This document shows, piece by piece, positions 1 to 7,337 of a stretch of DNA of 64,000 nucleotides. The translations under genes were made by a program, and so were the position numbers. How positions within the stretch are numbered: the stretch's first letter is position 1; every line of letters starts with the position of its first letter. Where the stretch lies: IMG/VR virus record IMGVR_UViG_3300010412_000412, positions 1 through 64,000 of that record; one strand, 5' to 3'. The notes below the pieces were generated by a model. The model saw nothing but the letters and a program-made list of their open reading frames with translations. It was not told the DNA's origin and did not search any database. Origin of the DNA: a virus.

Positions 1-460
1 CTTTAATAAAACAGGGTAAGATATTTCCCATATTCATTGAAAAAAATAACAGAAATAGAAAACTATGGAGAATTTATATCAATAAATGAAGAAAATATAA
101 TATCCACGAATCAGATGGTTATCACATTGAAGGTAAAGAACAAGGATATCAGTTATTACAAAATTAGAAAAAGAATTTGGTATTAAATTAAAAAGATGTT
201 TTGATTTTCCATTATCTAAAAAATCTTATTTATAATAACATAATAGGTTTATGTTTAAATGGTTGCAAAATAGATAATTTATTAAAAATATGCAAATGAA
301 TTACCTGATTTAGAAATTTTATATTTATGTGAGCACCATTAGTTGTTTTTACGAAATTAAAAAAAATAGATTTAAGAAAAAATAAAATTTCAGCAGAATC
401 ACTTCTAAAACATTTAACAAAATTAGAAGAATTGTTACTTGATTTATTTTTTTCTGAGAT
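1..460 (+). pseudogene. decayed leucine-rich-repeat gene
   Basis: No continuous reading frame spans this stretch, but short frames on the plus strand read like pieces of a leucine-rich-repeat protein. Around 236-460 fragments such as GLCLNGCKIDNLL, LTKLEELLL and KLKKIDLRKNKISAESLLKH follow one another with stop codons and frame changes between them. The stretch before it carries fragments such as YGEFISINEEN and FGIKLKRCFDFP in several frames. The minus-strand frame at 230-463 is best read as a shadow. I infer a broken gene whose 5' end lies outside the window; the original product and role are unknown. Confidence 0.5.
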
Positions 461-461
461 C

Positions 462-495
462 AATAAGAGTGAATATTCAATTATTCACTCTTATT
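462..495. repeat. perfect inverted repeat, 14-bp arms
   Basis: Arms at 462-475 (AATAAGAGTGAATA) and 482-495 are exact reverse complements with a 6-base loop. A run of A follows on the plus strand, so it lacks the U-tract of an intrinsic terminator in either direction. It separates the decayed LRR gene from the TPR gene and may be an mRNA-end or processing hairpin. Confidence 0.75.
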
Positions 496-523
496 AAATA
501 AAAAAAAAAAGAGATAAAAAAAA

Positions 524-1231
524 ATGAACCAATTTAAAGAAGAAGCATTAAATTTAATTAAAAATGCAGAATTTTATAAAACAAAAAATAAGATAAAAAA
601 AGCTATTGAACAATATGAAAAAGCTGTTTATTTTTTAACAAATGATAATGATAAAATAATAAAAGCAGATTTATATGAAAAAATAAGTAGATTATATGAA
701 GGTAGATTAGATTATAAAAATGCTATAAAAAATAAACAAAAGTCATATGAATTATTGGATGAAATACATCCAAAACATCATATTCAAGTAATTAATAGAT
801 TATTTGAATTAGCATGTTTGTATAATAAAGAAAAAGATTATGATTCAGCTGAAAAATATTTAAAAGAATCATTAGATATAAGAAGAAGATTATTTACAAA
901 TAATAGTTTAGAAGTTTTAGAAGTTTTAGAACAATTTTTTATTCTTTATGATGAAACAAATCGATATGAAAATGCTATATCGATTTTGAAAGTTATTATT
1001 TTTATAAATTTAAAGGATAATATTTATAATTATGAACAACTAGCTATTTTATATAACAAGTTAAGTATGTTCTATGAAGCAAATGAATGTTATAAAAAAA
1101 TAATTGATTTGACTGAAAATCAATTTATCAAAGAAAAATATAAAAAATTGTTAAATAACAATTTTAAAGGTAAAGAAGAAGAAGAAATTTATTATTCCAC
1201 AATGGAATCAATAAATAGCAGGAATCAATAA
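524..1231 (+). CDS. TPR-repeat protein
   Basis: The 235-residue product is built of helical pairs typical of tetratricopeptide repeats: KKAIEQYEKAVYFL near residues 24-37, DYKNAIKNKQKSYELL near 63-78, KDYDSAEKYLKESLDIRR near 102-119, NRYENAISILKVII near 141-154 and FYEANECYKKIIDL near 180-193. TPR proteins act as protein-protein interaction scaffolds; the partner is unknown. There is no signal peptide or membrane segment. The start at 524 follows an A-rich leader with only a weak GA-rich ribosome site. It is rare in T4-like genomes and may be host-derived, which is inference. Confidence 0.7.
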   Translation: MNQFKEEALNLIKNAEFYKTKNKIKKAIEQYEKAVYFLTNDNDKIIKADLYEKISRLYEGRLDYKNAIKNKQKSYELLDEIHPKHHIQVINRLFELACLYNKEKDYDSAEKYLKESLDIRRRLFTNNSLEVLEVLEQFFILYDETNRYENAISILKVIIFINLKDNIYNYEQLAILYNKLSMFYEANECYKKIIDLTENQFIKEKYKKLLNNNFKGKEEEEIYYSTMESINSRNQ

Positions 1232-1273
1232 ATAGCACAAATTTTTTTAATAGAAAAACAATTAGGTAAATAG

Positions 1274-1690
1274 GTGAAAGATATAACAAATTGTTTAGTA
1301 GCAGTTGAAACAAAAGAAGGAACAATAAAAGCATCTTATATACATTTTGATGGTATTATTGAAAGTGTTGGTGATACATTATATAAACAATATAATACAA
1401 TTCAATTAGTAAATGAACTTACAAAATATGGTTATTATTTATTTTTACCATTAAAACCTGAACCTTATAGTGAAATACATTATCCAAAATATCATTTAGA
1501 AACATCTGATGCTATGGAACTTTATTATAAAAATATTAAAAATTTTAATAAACCACAAAAATTTTTAAATTCTAAGATTTTTTTAAAGTTAAATGTTATT
1601 CTTTTTGATTATCTTTATCTTTTTAAGACATCAGAAAAACAATGGTTTGTAAATTCTTCAAATAAAAAATTTGTTCTTTTGAAAAAGTAA
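1274..1690 (+). CDS. conserved phage hypothetical protein
   Basis: A 138-residue product starting at GTG 1274. The N-terminal half (LVAVETKEGTIKASYIHFDG, then GVGDTLYKQYN) resembles a small uncharacterised family seen in many phages, in which the signature is a xSYxHFDGYxEGVGxxLxxxYN pattern. I recognise the pattern but know of no established function. The C-terminal half, rich in Lys and aromatic residues, is not part of that family as I know it. Its stop is immediately followed by the promoter at 1691, so it ends a transcription unit. Confidence 0.55.
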   Translation: MKDITNCLVAVETKEGTIKASYIHFDGIIESVGDTLYKQYNTIQLVNELTKYGYYLFLPLKPEPYSEIHYPKYHLETSDAMELYYKNIKNFNKPQKFLNSKIFLKLNVILFDYLYLFKTSEKQWFVNSSNKKFVLLKK

Positions 1691-1719
1691 TTGACAATTT
1701 TAAAACTTCAATGTATAAT
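1691..1719 (+). promoter_or_regulatory. sigma70-type promoter P1
   Basis: A perfect -35 box TTGACA (1691-1696), 17-base spacer and perfect -10 box TATAAT (1714-1719). The bases from 1712 to 1733 are identical to 4471-4492 in promoter P2, including a GTATAC palindrome just after the -10. It drives the small gene at 1766. Confidence 0.85.
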
Positions 1720-1765
1720 AGTATACATACTAAAAAATAATTTCCAACACACAACCAGGACAAAA

Positions 1766-1996
1766 ATGATATCAATAAGAAAAGCAGCAAATGAAATTGC
1801 TTTCAAAAACCAGCAAATTGAAGACGAGAGTAAAATCAGAAATTATAATGATTTGCTTGAATATTTTAAAAAATATCCAAGAGAAGAAGAAAAATATAAT
1901 CAACTATTATATGATATCGAAAGTGGTAGAATTGCAAGACATCCTTGGATTGATATCATGAATGGTTATGATTATAATAGGGATGAATGGTTATAA
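1766..1996 (+). CDS. small charged hypothetical protein
   Basis: A 76-residue product beginning MISIRKAANEIAFKNQQIED. The frame is open upstream to 1691, but that part overlaps the -35/-10 promoter. The ATG at 1766, preceded by AGGA at 1757-1760, is therefore the supported start. The protein is helical and charged, with KKYPREEEKYNQLLYDIESG in the middle and an Asp/Tyr/Trp-rich C-terminus. I do not recognise the family. Placement behind a strong host-type promoter suggests an early gene, possibly acting on host physiology; that is inference. Confidence 0.6.
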   Translation: MISIRKAANEIAFKNQQIEDESKIRNYNDLLEYFKKYPREEEKYNQLLYDIESGRIARHPWIDIMNGYDYNRDEWL

Positions 1997-2165
1997 CCAT
2001 AAATTTTTATAAATTATGTATAATAATACATAATTTATAATTATTTCTATTATATTTTTTAATTTATTGAAAACATTGAATATTTATAATATGTGAAAAA
2101 ACATATAAAGCATTGTTTCCAATAAAAAAATATAAAAAAATATATCAAAAAAAGAAAGAAAAAAA

Positions 2166-2525
2166 ATGCAAATAGAAAAAAACAATTTACTTGAAACAAT
2201 ACAAAAAGAAATAGATGAACAAGAAAAAATAATAAAACAAAAAAAAATAATTGATTTTTGTTTAGATGATCAGAATGGTTGGGATTTTGAACAATATATC
2301 ATATTAAATTATTATAAAAAAATATTATCAAATTTAAAAGATATTTTAAAACAATCACAAAATATCAAAGTAAGTTTTCAAAATTATTTAGTAGATATAA
2401 ATAACAAATGTCAAAAAACATATTCTGAAAAATGGAATACACAAATGACATTTTTATTAATTGAATTTAAAAGAAAAGCAATATTACATTTTTTAAATAA
2501 ATATTCAAAAATTATCATAAAATGA
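2166..2525 (+). CDS. hypothetical helical protein A
   Basis: A 119-residue Lys/Ile/Asn-rich protein, predicted mostly helical and coiled-coil near the N-terminus (EIDEQEKIIKQKKII). Its last 30 residues (KRKAILHFLNKYSKI) resemble the end of the next gene product (KKAIKRFLNNYKNI), so the two may be diverged duplicates. It overlaps the next gene by four bases (ATGA), indicating translational coupling. Function unknown; it belongs to an apparent operon with the ParA-like gene. Confidence 0.6.
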   Translation: MQIEKNNLLETIQKEIDEQEKIIKQKKIIDFCLDDQNGWDFEQYIILNYYKKILSNLKDILKQSQNIKVSFQNYLVDINNKCQKTYSEKWNTQMTFLLIEFKRKAILHFLNKYSKIIIK

Positions 2526-2944
2526 CAAAAAACGATTTTTTAATTTTTTTGCAAAAAGATATTGATATACGAAAAGAATATCATATTAATACAGATAATA
2601 TGATAAGGGATTTTGAAACAATAATATGTTCACAATATGTTCAAAATGTTGATAATATCAATATCCTTGGATGGAAAATGAACGAACATTTTATTGATAG
2701 TTTTTATAAACAATATTTACAAATACTATTAAATAAAATACAATCAACAAAAAAAGATGTTAATATTGTTTTTAAAAAATATTATAATGCTATGTTAATA
2801 GCATATGAAAAAACACTAAATATTGAAACAAATAATTCATTTACAGATATATTATTTGAATGTACAAAAAAAGCAATCAAACGTTTTCTTAACAATTATA
2901 AAAATATCAATATTTCTGATGACACAAATAATATCAATTTATAA
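2522..2944 (+). CDS. hypothetical helical protein B
   Basis: A 140-residue protein starting at ATG 2522 within the stop of the preceding gene. It is helical with no recognised domain, and its C-terminal region (TKKAIKRFLNNYKNI) matches the preceding protein in pattern. The end overlaps the start of the ParA-like gene at 2919 by 26 bases in another frame. Tight packing of 2166, 2522 and 2919 argues for one transcript. A role as partner of the ParA-like ATPase is conceivable but not shown by sequence. Confidence 0.6.
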   Translation: MTKNDFLIFLQKDIDIRKEYHINTDNMIRDFETIICSQYVQNVDNINILGWKMNEHFIDSFYKQYLQILLNKIQSTKKDVNIVFKKYYNAMLIAYEKTLNIETNNSFTDILFECTKKAIKRFLNNYKNINISDDTNNINL

Positions 2945-3773
2945 TATAAAAGGTGGTGTTGGTAAAACAACATTAGCAAAAGATATTTCATTACAATTAT
3001 CAAAAACATTAAAAGTTTTGATAATTGATGCTGATGCCCAATGTAGTTTATCAAGTTTATTATTGAATAATGATTTTAGTGAATATTATAATGATGATTC
3101 ATCATATCTTGATATTTGGAATGGTATAAAAAGACCTTTTTGTGGTAGTATTTATAAAATAAATCCAACACAAAAATGCAAAAAAATCAAAGACAATCTT
3201 TTCTTATTAGCAGGTAATTTAGAATTATCAAAATGTGAGTTACAATTAAGTATTTCACAAAATTTTGAATTTACAATTTTGAATAATTTAATTGGTGCAT
3301 TTCATTATTTAATTGATTTATTATGTAAAGAATATTCAATTGATTATGTGATAATTGATTTAAATCCAACTATCAGTTCATTAAATAAAAATTTATTAAT
3401 GTTGAGTAATGGATTTATCATACCTCTTTTACCAGATAATTTTTGTATAAAATCATTACAAATGTTATTAACAGTATTAACAGAATGGAAAATATGGTTG
3501 ACAAAAGCTCAAAAAATAACAAAGGATTCTTCATATCCTTATCCTGAAAAAGCACAACCACGTCTTTTGAGTTTGGTTATGCGTGATTGGCGTGATAATG
3601 AAAATGAATTTGAAAAAATATATGATCATATTTATAATATTTTTATACCAAAAATCAATAGAATAAATATGTTATCAAGTTCTTATTATTTTTCAAAAAT
3701 TTCAGATATAAAAAATGATGCTTATTTAAATGACATAGAAGAATTGTCTGAAATGATTAATATCTTCAAATAA
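2919..3773 (+). CDS. parA: ParA/MinD-like partition ATPase
   Basis: Deviant Walker ATPase of the ParA/Soj family: the deviant Walker A motif KGGVGKTT sits at residues 11-18 of the 284-residue product, Walker A' IIDADAQ near 39-45, and a Walker B-type strand YVIIDLNP near 140. I chose ATG 2919 (MTQIISIYNIKGG) because ParA proteins start just before this strand. The longer frame from 2823 only reuses the neighbour's coding sequence. ParA proteins form ATP-dependent dimers on DNA to segregate plasmids or position complexes. No ParB follows directly. In a lytic T4-like phage this is unusual and might serve nucleoid manipulation or a plasmid-like state; both are inference. Confidence 0.88.
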   Translation: MTQIISIYNIKGGVGKTTLAKDISLQLSKTLKVLIIDADAQCSLSSLLLNNDFSEYYNDDSSYLDIWNGIKRPFCGSIYKINPTQKCKKIKDNLFLLAGNLELSKCELQLSISQNFEFTILNNLIGAFHYLIDLLCKEYSIDYVIIDLNPTISSLNKNLLMLSNGFIIPLLPDNFCIKSLQMLLTVLTEWKIWLTKAQKITKDSSYPYPEKAQPRLLSLVMRDWRDNENEFEKIYDHIYNIFIPKINRINMLSSSYYFSKISDIKNDAYLNDIEELSEMINIFK

Positions 3774-3785
3774 CATGGTGTAAAA

Positions 3786-4073
3786 ATGGCAATTATAAGA
3801 AACAGAGCAAGATGTAGAAAATGCAATAGTATCATTGAATCAAAAACAAGACATGATTTTGTGTGGTGCAAATGCAAATCAATTTTTGTAGATGGTGGTA
3901 AAGATTATATTCGTACAGGTGGTGATCCAAAAGATTTTGAATCATTAGTTGAATATTCTGTACCGGATTCTGTTGAACAAAAAAATTCACAAGAAATAAT
4001 TGCTGATGCAATTGAACTTTTGAAATCAAAAAACAGAATCGAACCAGATGGACAAATGAGATTGTTCGATTAA
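3786..4073 (+). CDS. small zinc-ribbon phage protein
   Basis: A 95-residue protein with a CRKC pair near residue 10 and a CKC pair near 29, the layout of a small zinc ribbon, followed by FVDGGKDYIRTGGDP. This matches a conserved short family of phage proteins in which RCxxCxxxIES(K/R)xxHDFxxCxCxxxxVDGGxDYxR is diagnostic; its function is not established. The C-terminal 35 residues are acidic. The gene follows ParA by 12 bases with a GGTG-type site at 3777-3780. Confidence 0.7.
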   Translation: MAIIRNRARCRKCNSIIESKTRHDFVWCKCKSIFVDGGKDYIRTGGDPKDFESLVEYSVPDSVEQKNSQEIIADAIELLKSKNRIEPDGQMRLFD

Positions 4074-4117
4074 ATTCAAACTAAAAATGGTGAAAATTTA
4101 TTTTACCATTTTTTAAT

Positions 4118-4453
4118 ATGAAAAAAATGTTTTCTTTAACATGGAAAAAATCAAAAAGATGTATTATAGGACAATATTCAAATATTGAATATTTGTTATA
4201 TGATAATATACGATATATTGGTTCAGTAATACTTCTTCAAAACAACAAATGGGAATGGGAAGTTGAAAACAAATATTTAGGAATAAAATATAGCAATGGT
4301 TTTGAAAACCATTTATCACTTGCTAAATTAAAAGCAATAAAAGCATTAAATAATGGTGATTATATTTATCCAATTTTCAAAAATAATATTCTAGTTAAAA
4401 ACAATGAACGTGATGAAATTTTACGCATATTATGTTTTGAAAATATTACTTGA
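4118..4453 (+). CDS. hypothetical protein
   Basis: A 111-residue product with a Lys-rich N-terminus and alternating strands (IEYLLYDNIRYIGSVILLQ) suggesting a small beta-rich fold, then WEWEVENKYLGIKYSNGF. The motif around WEW..NKYLG..YSNGFE resembles short phage proteins of unknown role. The last codons overlap the -35 box of promoter P2 at 4450, so this gene closes the transcription unit that began upstream. Confidence 0.55.
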   Translation: MKKMFSLTWKKSKRCIIGQYSNIEYLLYDNIRYIGSVILLQNNKWEWEVENKYLGIKYSNGFENHLSLAKLKAIKALNNGDYIYPIFKNNILVKNNERDEILRILCFENIT

Positions 4454-4478
4454 CATTTTTATATTTTAAATGTATAAT
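4450..4478 (+). promoter_or_regulatory. sigma70-type promoter P2
   Basis: TTGACA (4450-4455), 17-base spacer, TATAAT (4473-4478). The 22 bases 4471-4492 repeat the P1 promoter exactly, extending beyond the -10 into the presumed start region with a GTATAC palindrome, as if an operator or initial transcribed sequence is shared. It drives the gene at 4549. Confidence 0.85.
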
Positions 4479-4548
4479 AGTATACATACTAACTAAAAAG
4501 TATAAAACAAAACAATTCAATTCACTCATTAAAAAAAGCACATAAAAA

Positions 4549-4806
4549 ATGAAGAAACCACAAAGAAAAACAAATAAGCAAATCAATCGTAATCTAAAAA
4601 GAGCACGTGTTTTAGCAAAACGTGTTGATGCCGATAAAAAAGCAAAAATCAAATTGGTTACTCGTCTTCAAAACAGAATTGAAGCAGAAGAAGCAACGGA
4701 TGAAACGTTTGAGTTTCAACATCCTAAAGGTAAAGATTACACATTAGGTGATCTTGTACAAGAAAATCTTGTACCAGAAAATTTGGTACCAGAAAATCTG
4801 GTATAA
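4549..4806 (+). CDS. basic protein with ENLVP C-terminal repeat
   Basis: An 85-residue product whose first 45 residues are strongly basic and helical (KTNKQINRNLKRARVLAKR), followed by an acidic linker and three C-terminal units of ENLV separated by Pro (residues about 71-85). The repeats are encoded by exact 15-bp tandem units. A basic N-terminus with a repetitive acidic tail could bind nucleic acid or host polymerase; no known family is recognised. It is transcribed from P2 and followed by a strong terminator at 4831, so it is a monocistronic early gene. Confidence 0.65.
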   Translation: MKKPQRKTNKQINRNLKRARVLAKRVDADKKAKIKLVTRLQNRIEAEEATDETFEFQHPKGKDYTLGDLVQENLVPENLVPENLV

Positions 4807-4815
4807 GAAAATCTT
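4756..4815 (+). repeat. 15-bp tandem repeat, four units
   Basis: Units at 4756-4770, 4771-4785, 4786-4800 and 4801-4815 follow the pattern GTACCAGAAAATCTT with one to three differences. The fourth unit carries TAA in place of a sense codon and supplies the stop, so a point change would lengthen or shorten the protein by one unit. Confidence 0.9.
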
Positions 4816-4830
4816 ATCCAAAAAAAAAAT

Positions 4831-4866
4831 AAAAAGGTTCATATAAATATGAACCTTTTTATTTTT
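4831..4866 (+). terminator. intrinsic terminator
   Basis: Stem AAAAAGGTTCATA (4831-4843) pairs with TATGAACCTTTTT (4848-4860) around a TAAA loop and is followed by a T-rich tail. It ends the P2 transcript. Confidence 0.88.
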
Positions 4867-4918
4867 TAAAAAATAATAAATAATATATATAAAATTTCTA
4901 TTTAAAAAAGGATAAAAT

Positions 4919-5398
4919 ATGACACAATTAAAAACATTCAATGATTTCAAATCAAATAATAACGTATTAAATGAAGTAACATATAAATATAACCCAGATG
5001 TATATAATAATGCGTTGTCAAAAAATGCACTAAAAAAAAATCCATTATCATTAGACCAATTTAATGATACATTTGCAGAAAAAGAAAAAATAAGAATACA
5101 AGATATCATAGATGAATATATTATAGTTGCAACATATGATAATATAAAATATATCATATTTGAAAATACATATATCAATTATGATGATTTTTGGTCATTA
5201 GATGTGAAATTAGTAAATAATAACATAATAGAAGAAGATAAATATGAAATAAGTAGTAGAATAAAATACAATGAATATGATCCAAAATCATTTGAAAAAA
5301 ATAAAAACAAATTTAGTCAAATGTTATATAATATCAAAGAATTTATAAACAGACAAAATATAACAAAACAAGAATTTGATACAATGTTAGAATATTAA
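4919..5398 (+). CDS. predicted internal head protein (CTS-like N-terminus)
   Basis: A 159-residue product of unknown fold. The start MTQLKTFNDF followed by VLNE resembles the T4 capsid-targeting peptide MKTYQEFIAE that directs internal proteins into the prohead and is cut by gp21 after an (L/I)xE motif. The rest is mixed alpha/beta with the segment DEYIIVATYDNIKYIIFENT. It sits between two strong terminators, so it is transcribed alone, with a GGATAAA ribosome site at 4911. Function after packaging is unknown, and the targeting assignment is an inference from the short peptide only. Confidence 0.6.
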   Translation: MTQLKTFNDFKSNNNVLNEVTYKYNPDVYNNALSKNALKKNPLSLDQFNDTFAEKEKIRIQDIIDEYIIVATYDNIKYIIFENTYINYDDFWSLDVKLVNNNIIEEDKYEISSRIKYNEYDPKSFEKNKNKFSQMLYNIKEFINRQNITKQEFDTMLEY

Positions 5399-5403
5399 AA
5401 AAG

Positions 5404-5439
5404 AAAAAAAGAAATAGAATTATCTATTTCTTTTTTTTT
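5404..5439. terminator. bidirectional terminator
   Basis: AAAAAAAGAAATAGA (5404-5418) pairs with TCTATTTCTTTTTTT (5423-5437) around ATTA. There are Ts after the stem on the plus strand and As before it, so it can serve the convergent genes on both sides. Confidence 0.85.
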
Positions 5440-5444
5440 CTTTA

Positions 5445-5864
5445 TTAATCAAAATATTTAACAACGTTTTTTCTAAAATACCTACCTAAAATATTCTCAT
5501 TCAAAAAATCCTCTTTCCATAAAGCATCATGTTTAAAAATCTCATCAGTTTCTTTAAAATTAGTTTCACCTTTTGTTTTGCATAAATGAAGAATTTCACG
5601 TTTAAAACGTAATGGGTCATTTTTAGCCAAAGTTTTTAAATCTAAATGAGAACTATAATAAGATTTCCAATCACTAGGTTGACGTTTTCTACGAGTTTGA
5701 CCATTAATTTTACGCAAACTCCATAAATATTTTCTACCAATATACTTTTTATTAGTTTGTGTATCAGTAATGATATAAACAAACCCATAATATTTTTGTA
5801 AATCAGTTTCTTCTATAATTTGATTTTTATAAATCCATTTATTAATATATAATTTTTCTTTCAT
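5445..5864 (-). CDS. GIY-YIG-like nuclease protein
   Basis: A 139-residue protein with GFVYIITDTQTNKKYIGRKY near residues 27-46. This corresponds to the first part of a GIY-YIG nuclease fold (GFVY for GIY, KYIG for YIG) followed by the conserved Arg. Downstream RRKRQPSDWKSYYSS and the FKREILHLCKTKG segment match a widespread T4-like/cyanophage protein, commonly annotated only as a putative endonuclease. GIY-YIG enzymes cut DNA as homing or repair nucleases. The usual catalytic Glu would be in the C-terminal part (candidates near GETNFKETDEIFKHDALW). It heads away from terminator 5404. Confidence 0.65.
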   Translation of the reverse strand: MKEKLYINKWIYKNQIIEETDLQKYYGFVYIITDTQTNKKYIGRKYLWSLRKINGQTRRKRQPSDWKSYYSSHLDLKTLAKNDPLRFKREILHLCKTKGETNFKETDEIFKHDALWKEDFLNENILGRYFRKNVVKYFD

Positions 5865-5869
5865 AATAT

Positions 5870-6484
5870 TTAAAAAATAACAATATTTGTATTATCATTA
5901 TTAGATTTCCATAATTTATAAGACATTGAAACAGTAATTTGTTGAACTTGATTAGTGTTAGCATAACCATAAGAAACTTCTGAAATAGAACTAGGCCAAG
6001 CAGCATAAAGAGTGATACCATAAGTTTTATTTCCTTGTCTATCTAATTGCCATATTTTTATATCTTGTGTATATTCAATAAAAAAATTCAAACTATTATC
6101 ATTAATATTTATAACAGCAGTTTGCCATGCATCAAAAAAATGACGTTGACTTAATTCACTATCAGCATAAAAAGCAAAAGTCAAAGGATCATAAACTGAT
6201 TGAGAATAAGGAATATGAAATGGTGCGCTATGTTGAGAATGCAAATAATATTGTAATGTTCTACCAGGCATCGTACAAGTATGACAAGCTATTTGTATTG
6301 CACCATCAACATTTAATTGCATACCTAAATTTGTCAAATTACCTGCTGTACTTTCTGAATTTAACCAACTACCAGAATCATTAATACCTGGTGGCATTTG
6401 CAATTCAATTAAAAAACGACTAGGTGAAGCAAATCCTTTTGTAAATTTACTTAAAAAATTTGATATATTACATTTTTGTGTCAT
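5870..6484 (-). CDS. tail-tube-fold baseplate protein (gp54/gp19-like)
   Basis: A 204-residue structural protein. The stretch IACHTCTMPGRTLQYYLHS, then DPLTFAFYADSELSQRHFFDAWQ and the end ISEVSYGYANTNQVQQITVSMSYKLW, follow the pattern of the T4 gp19/gp54 tail-tube fold: 'xxxPGRxL', 'FDAWQxxV', 'NxVxxxTVxxxY'. Such proteins initiate or cap the tube on the baseplate. T4 gp54 is 320 residues, so this is a short version with an N-terminal extension of its own. It overlaps the upstream gene by 4 bases. Assignment to gp54 rather than another tube-fold protein is uncertain. Confidence 0.7.
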   Translation of the reverse strand: MTQKCNISNFLSKFTKGFASPSRFLIELQMPPGINDSGSWLNSESTAGNLTNLGMQLNVDGAIQIACHTCTMPGRTLQYYLHSQHSAPFHIPYSQSVYDPLTFAFYADSELSQRHFFDAWQTAVININDNSLNFFIEYTQDIKIWQLDRQGNKTYGITLYAAWPSSISEVSYGYANTNQVQQITVSMSYKLWKSNNDNTNIVIF

Positions 6485-6900
6485 CTATTTTTTTTAAATT
6501 TTTGTATTGGTAGTAAAATAATATTATCCCATTCTTTTATATTAATTTTTATAAGATTAGATTTAATATTATTAAATAAATAACGATGTATACATTGATT
6601 ATATAATTTTGATAATTGATAAGATATACGATTATTTGATTTTTTAGTTTTAAATTTTATCAACTCTTCTAATAATTTTTTTCTTTCTAATAACGGTAAA
6701 TAATGCAAATTTAATCCTAAAAAATATGAAGAATTAATTTCTAAAGGTATAACTAAAGGAAACTTATCCCATACTGGTAATATATCTTTATATTTTGGAT
6801 CATATATAAAAAAAAACATTTCACCAATAAAAGTATCTTTTTTGATATTAAAATACTCTTCTTTTTTAATATTTTTTATTTTATTATAAAACCAATTCAT
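6481..6900 (-). CDS. conserved T4-like structural protein
   Basis: A 139-residue protein containing MFFFIYDPKYKDILPVWDKFPLV near residues 30-50 and FLGLNLHYLPLLERKKLLEEL near 60-80. This pattern (FFxYDPKxKxxLPxxDxFPLVxPI, then FLGLNxHYLPxxxRxxLL) is well conserved in T4-like cyanophage and vibriophage genomes, where the gene lies among baseplate/tail genes without a confirmed role. The pair of overlapping genes with 5870 supports a virion function. No catalytic motif is visible. Confidence 0.6.
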   Translation of the reverse strand: MNWFYNKIKNIKKEEYFNIKKDTFIGEMFFFIYDPKYKDILPVWDKFPLVIPLEINSSYFLGLNLHYLPLLERKKLLEELIKFKTKKSNNRISYQLSKLYNQCIHRYLFNNIKSNLIKINIKEWDNIILLPIQKFKKNR

Positions 6901-6903
6901 TTT

Positions 6904-7311
6904 TTATTTCATTAATAATGATGGTTTTAATAAACCAGGTTCAGGTCTTCCAGTCTGTATTATTTTTATTTTCCCCTCTTTAAATGCTTTATCAAATATT
7001 TGTTGCATTACTCCTAATCCATAATCATTTTCAATCATAGGACGATCTAAAATTTGAGTATAAGGAAACATATATTTTCTTGGTTTAAGTTTTGCAATAA
7101 GTGATAAAAGCAAAATACCTTGATTCCATGATAATGCTTTAACACCAAAATCTTTTAATGTTGGTAATTTATTAATTTTATTTGTTAAAGCATCAAGTTC
7201 TTTACTTGTTATTGTATCCCAATCAATATTTTTTAATAATTCTTCATTTTCTAATATAATATTTTCTGATATAAAATTATTTTGCCATTCTGTAAAAGTT
7301 TTTGTTTTCAT
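6904..7311 (-). CDS. hypothetical protein with CTS-like start
   Basis: A 135-residue product starting MKTKTFTEWQNNFISEN. The first 16 residues resemble the T4 capsid-targeting sequence with a possible gp21 cleavage site after FISE. The remainder (LTNKINKLPTLKDFGVKALSW, then MFPYTQILDRPMIENDYGLGVMQQIFDKAF) is not a family I recognise. It is followed by 6481 with only 3 bases between, in a minus-strand operon of virion genes. A packaged or head-associated protein is plausible but based on the short N-terminal match. Confidence 0.55.
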   Translation of the reverse strand: MKTKTFTEWQNNFISENIILENEELLKNIDWDTITSKELDALTNKINKLPTLKDFGVKALSWNQGILLLSLIAKLKPRKYMFPYTQILDRPMIENDYGLGVMQQIFDKAFKEGKIKIIQTGRPEPGLLKPSLLMK

Positions 7312-7337
7312 TTTTTTACCTTGTTTGTGATTATCTG

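Noticed and set aside
462-495. The 14-bp inverted repeat as an intrinsic terminator
   Set aside because: The run after the stem is A, not T, on the plus strand, and no T-run follows on the minus strand.
2823-2918. Extended ParA start at 2823
   Set aside because: The extra 32 residues are only the overlapping neighbour's coding sequence; ParA families begin at the strand before KGGVGKTT, as from ATG 2919.
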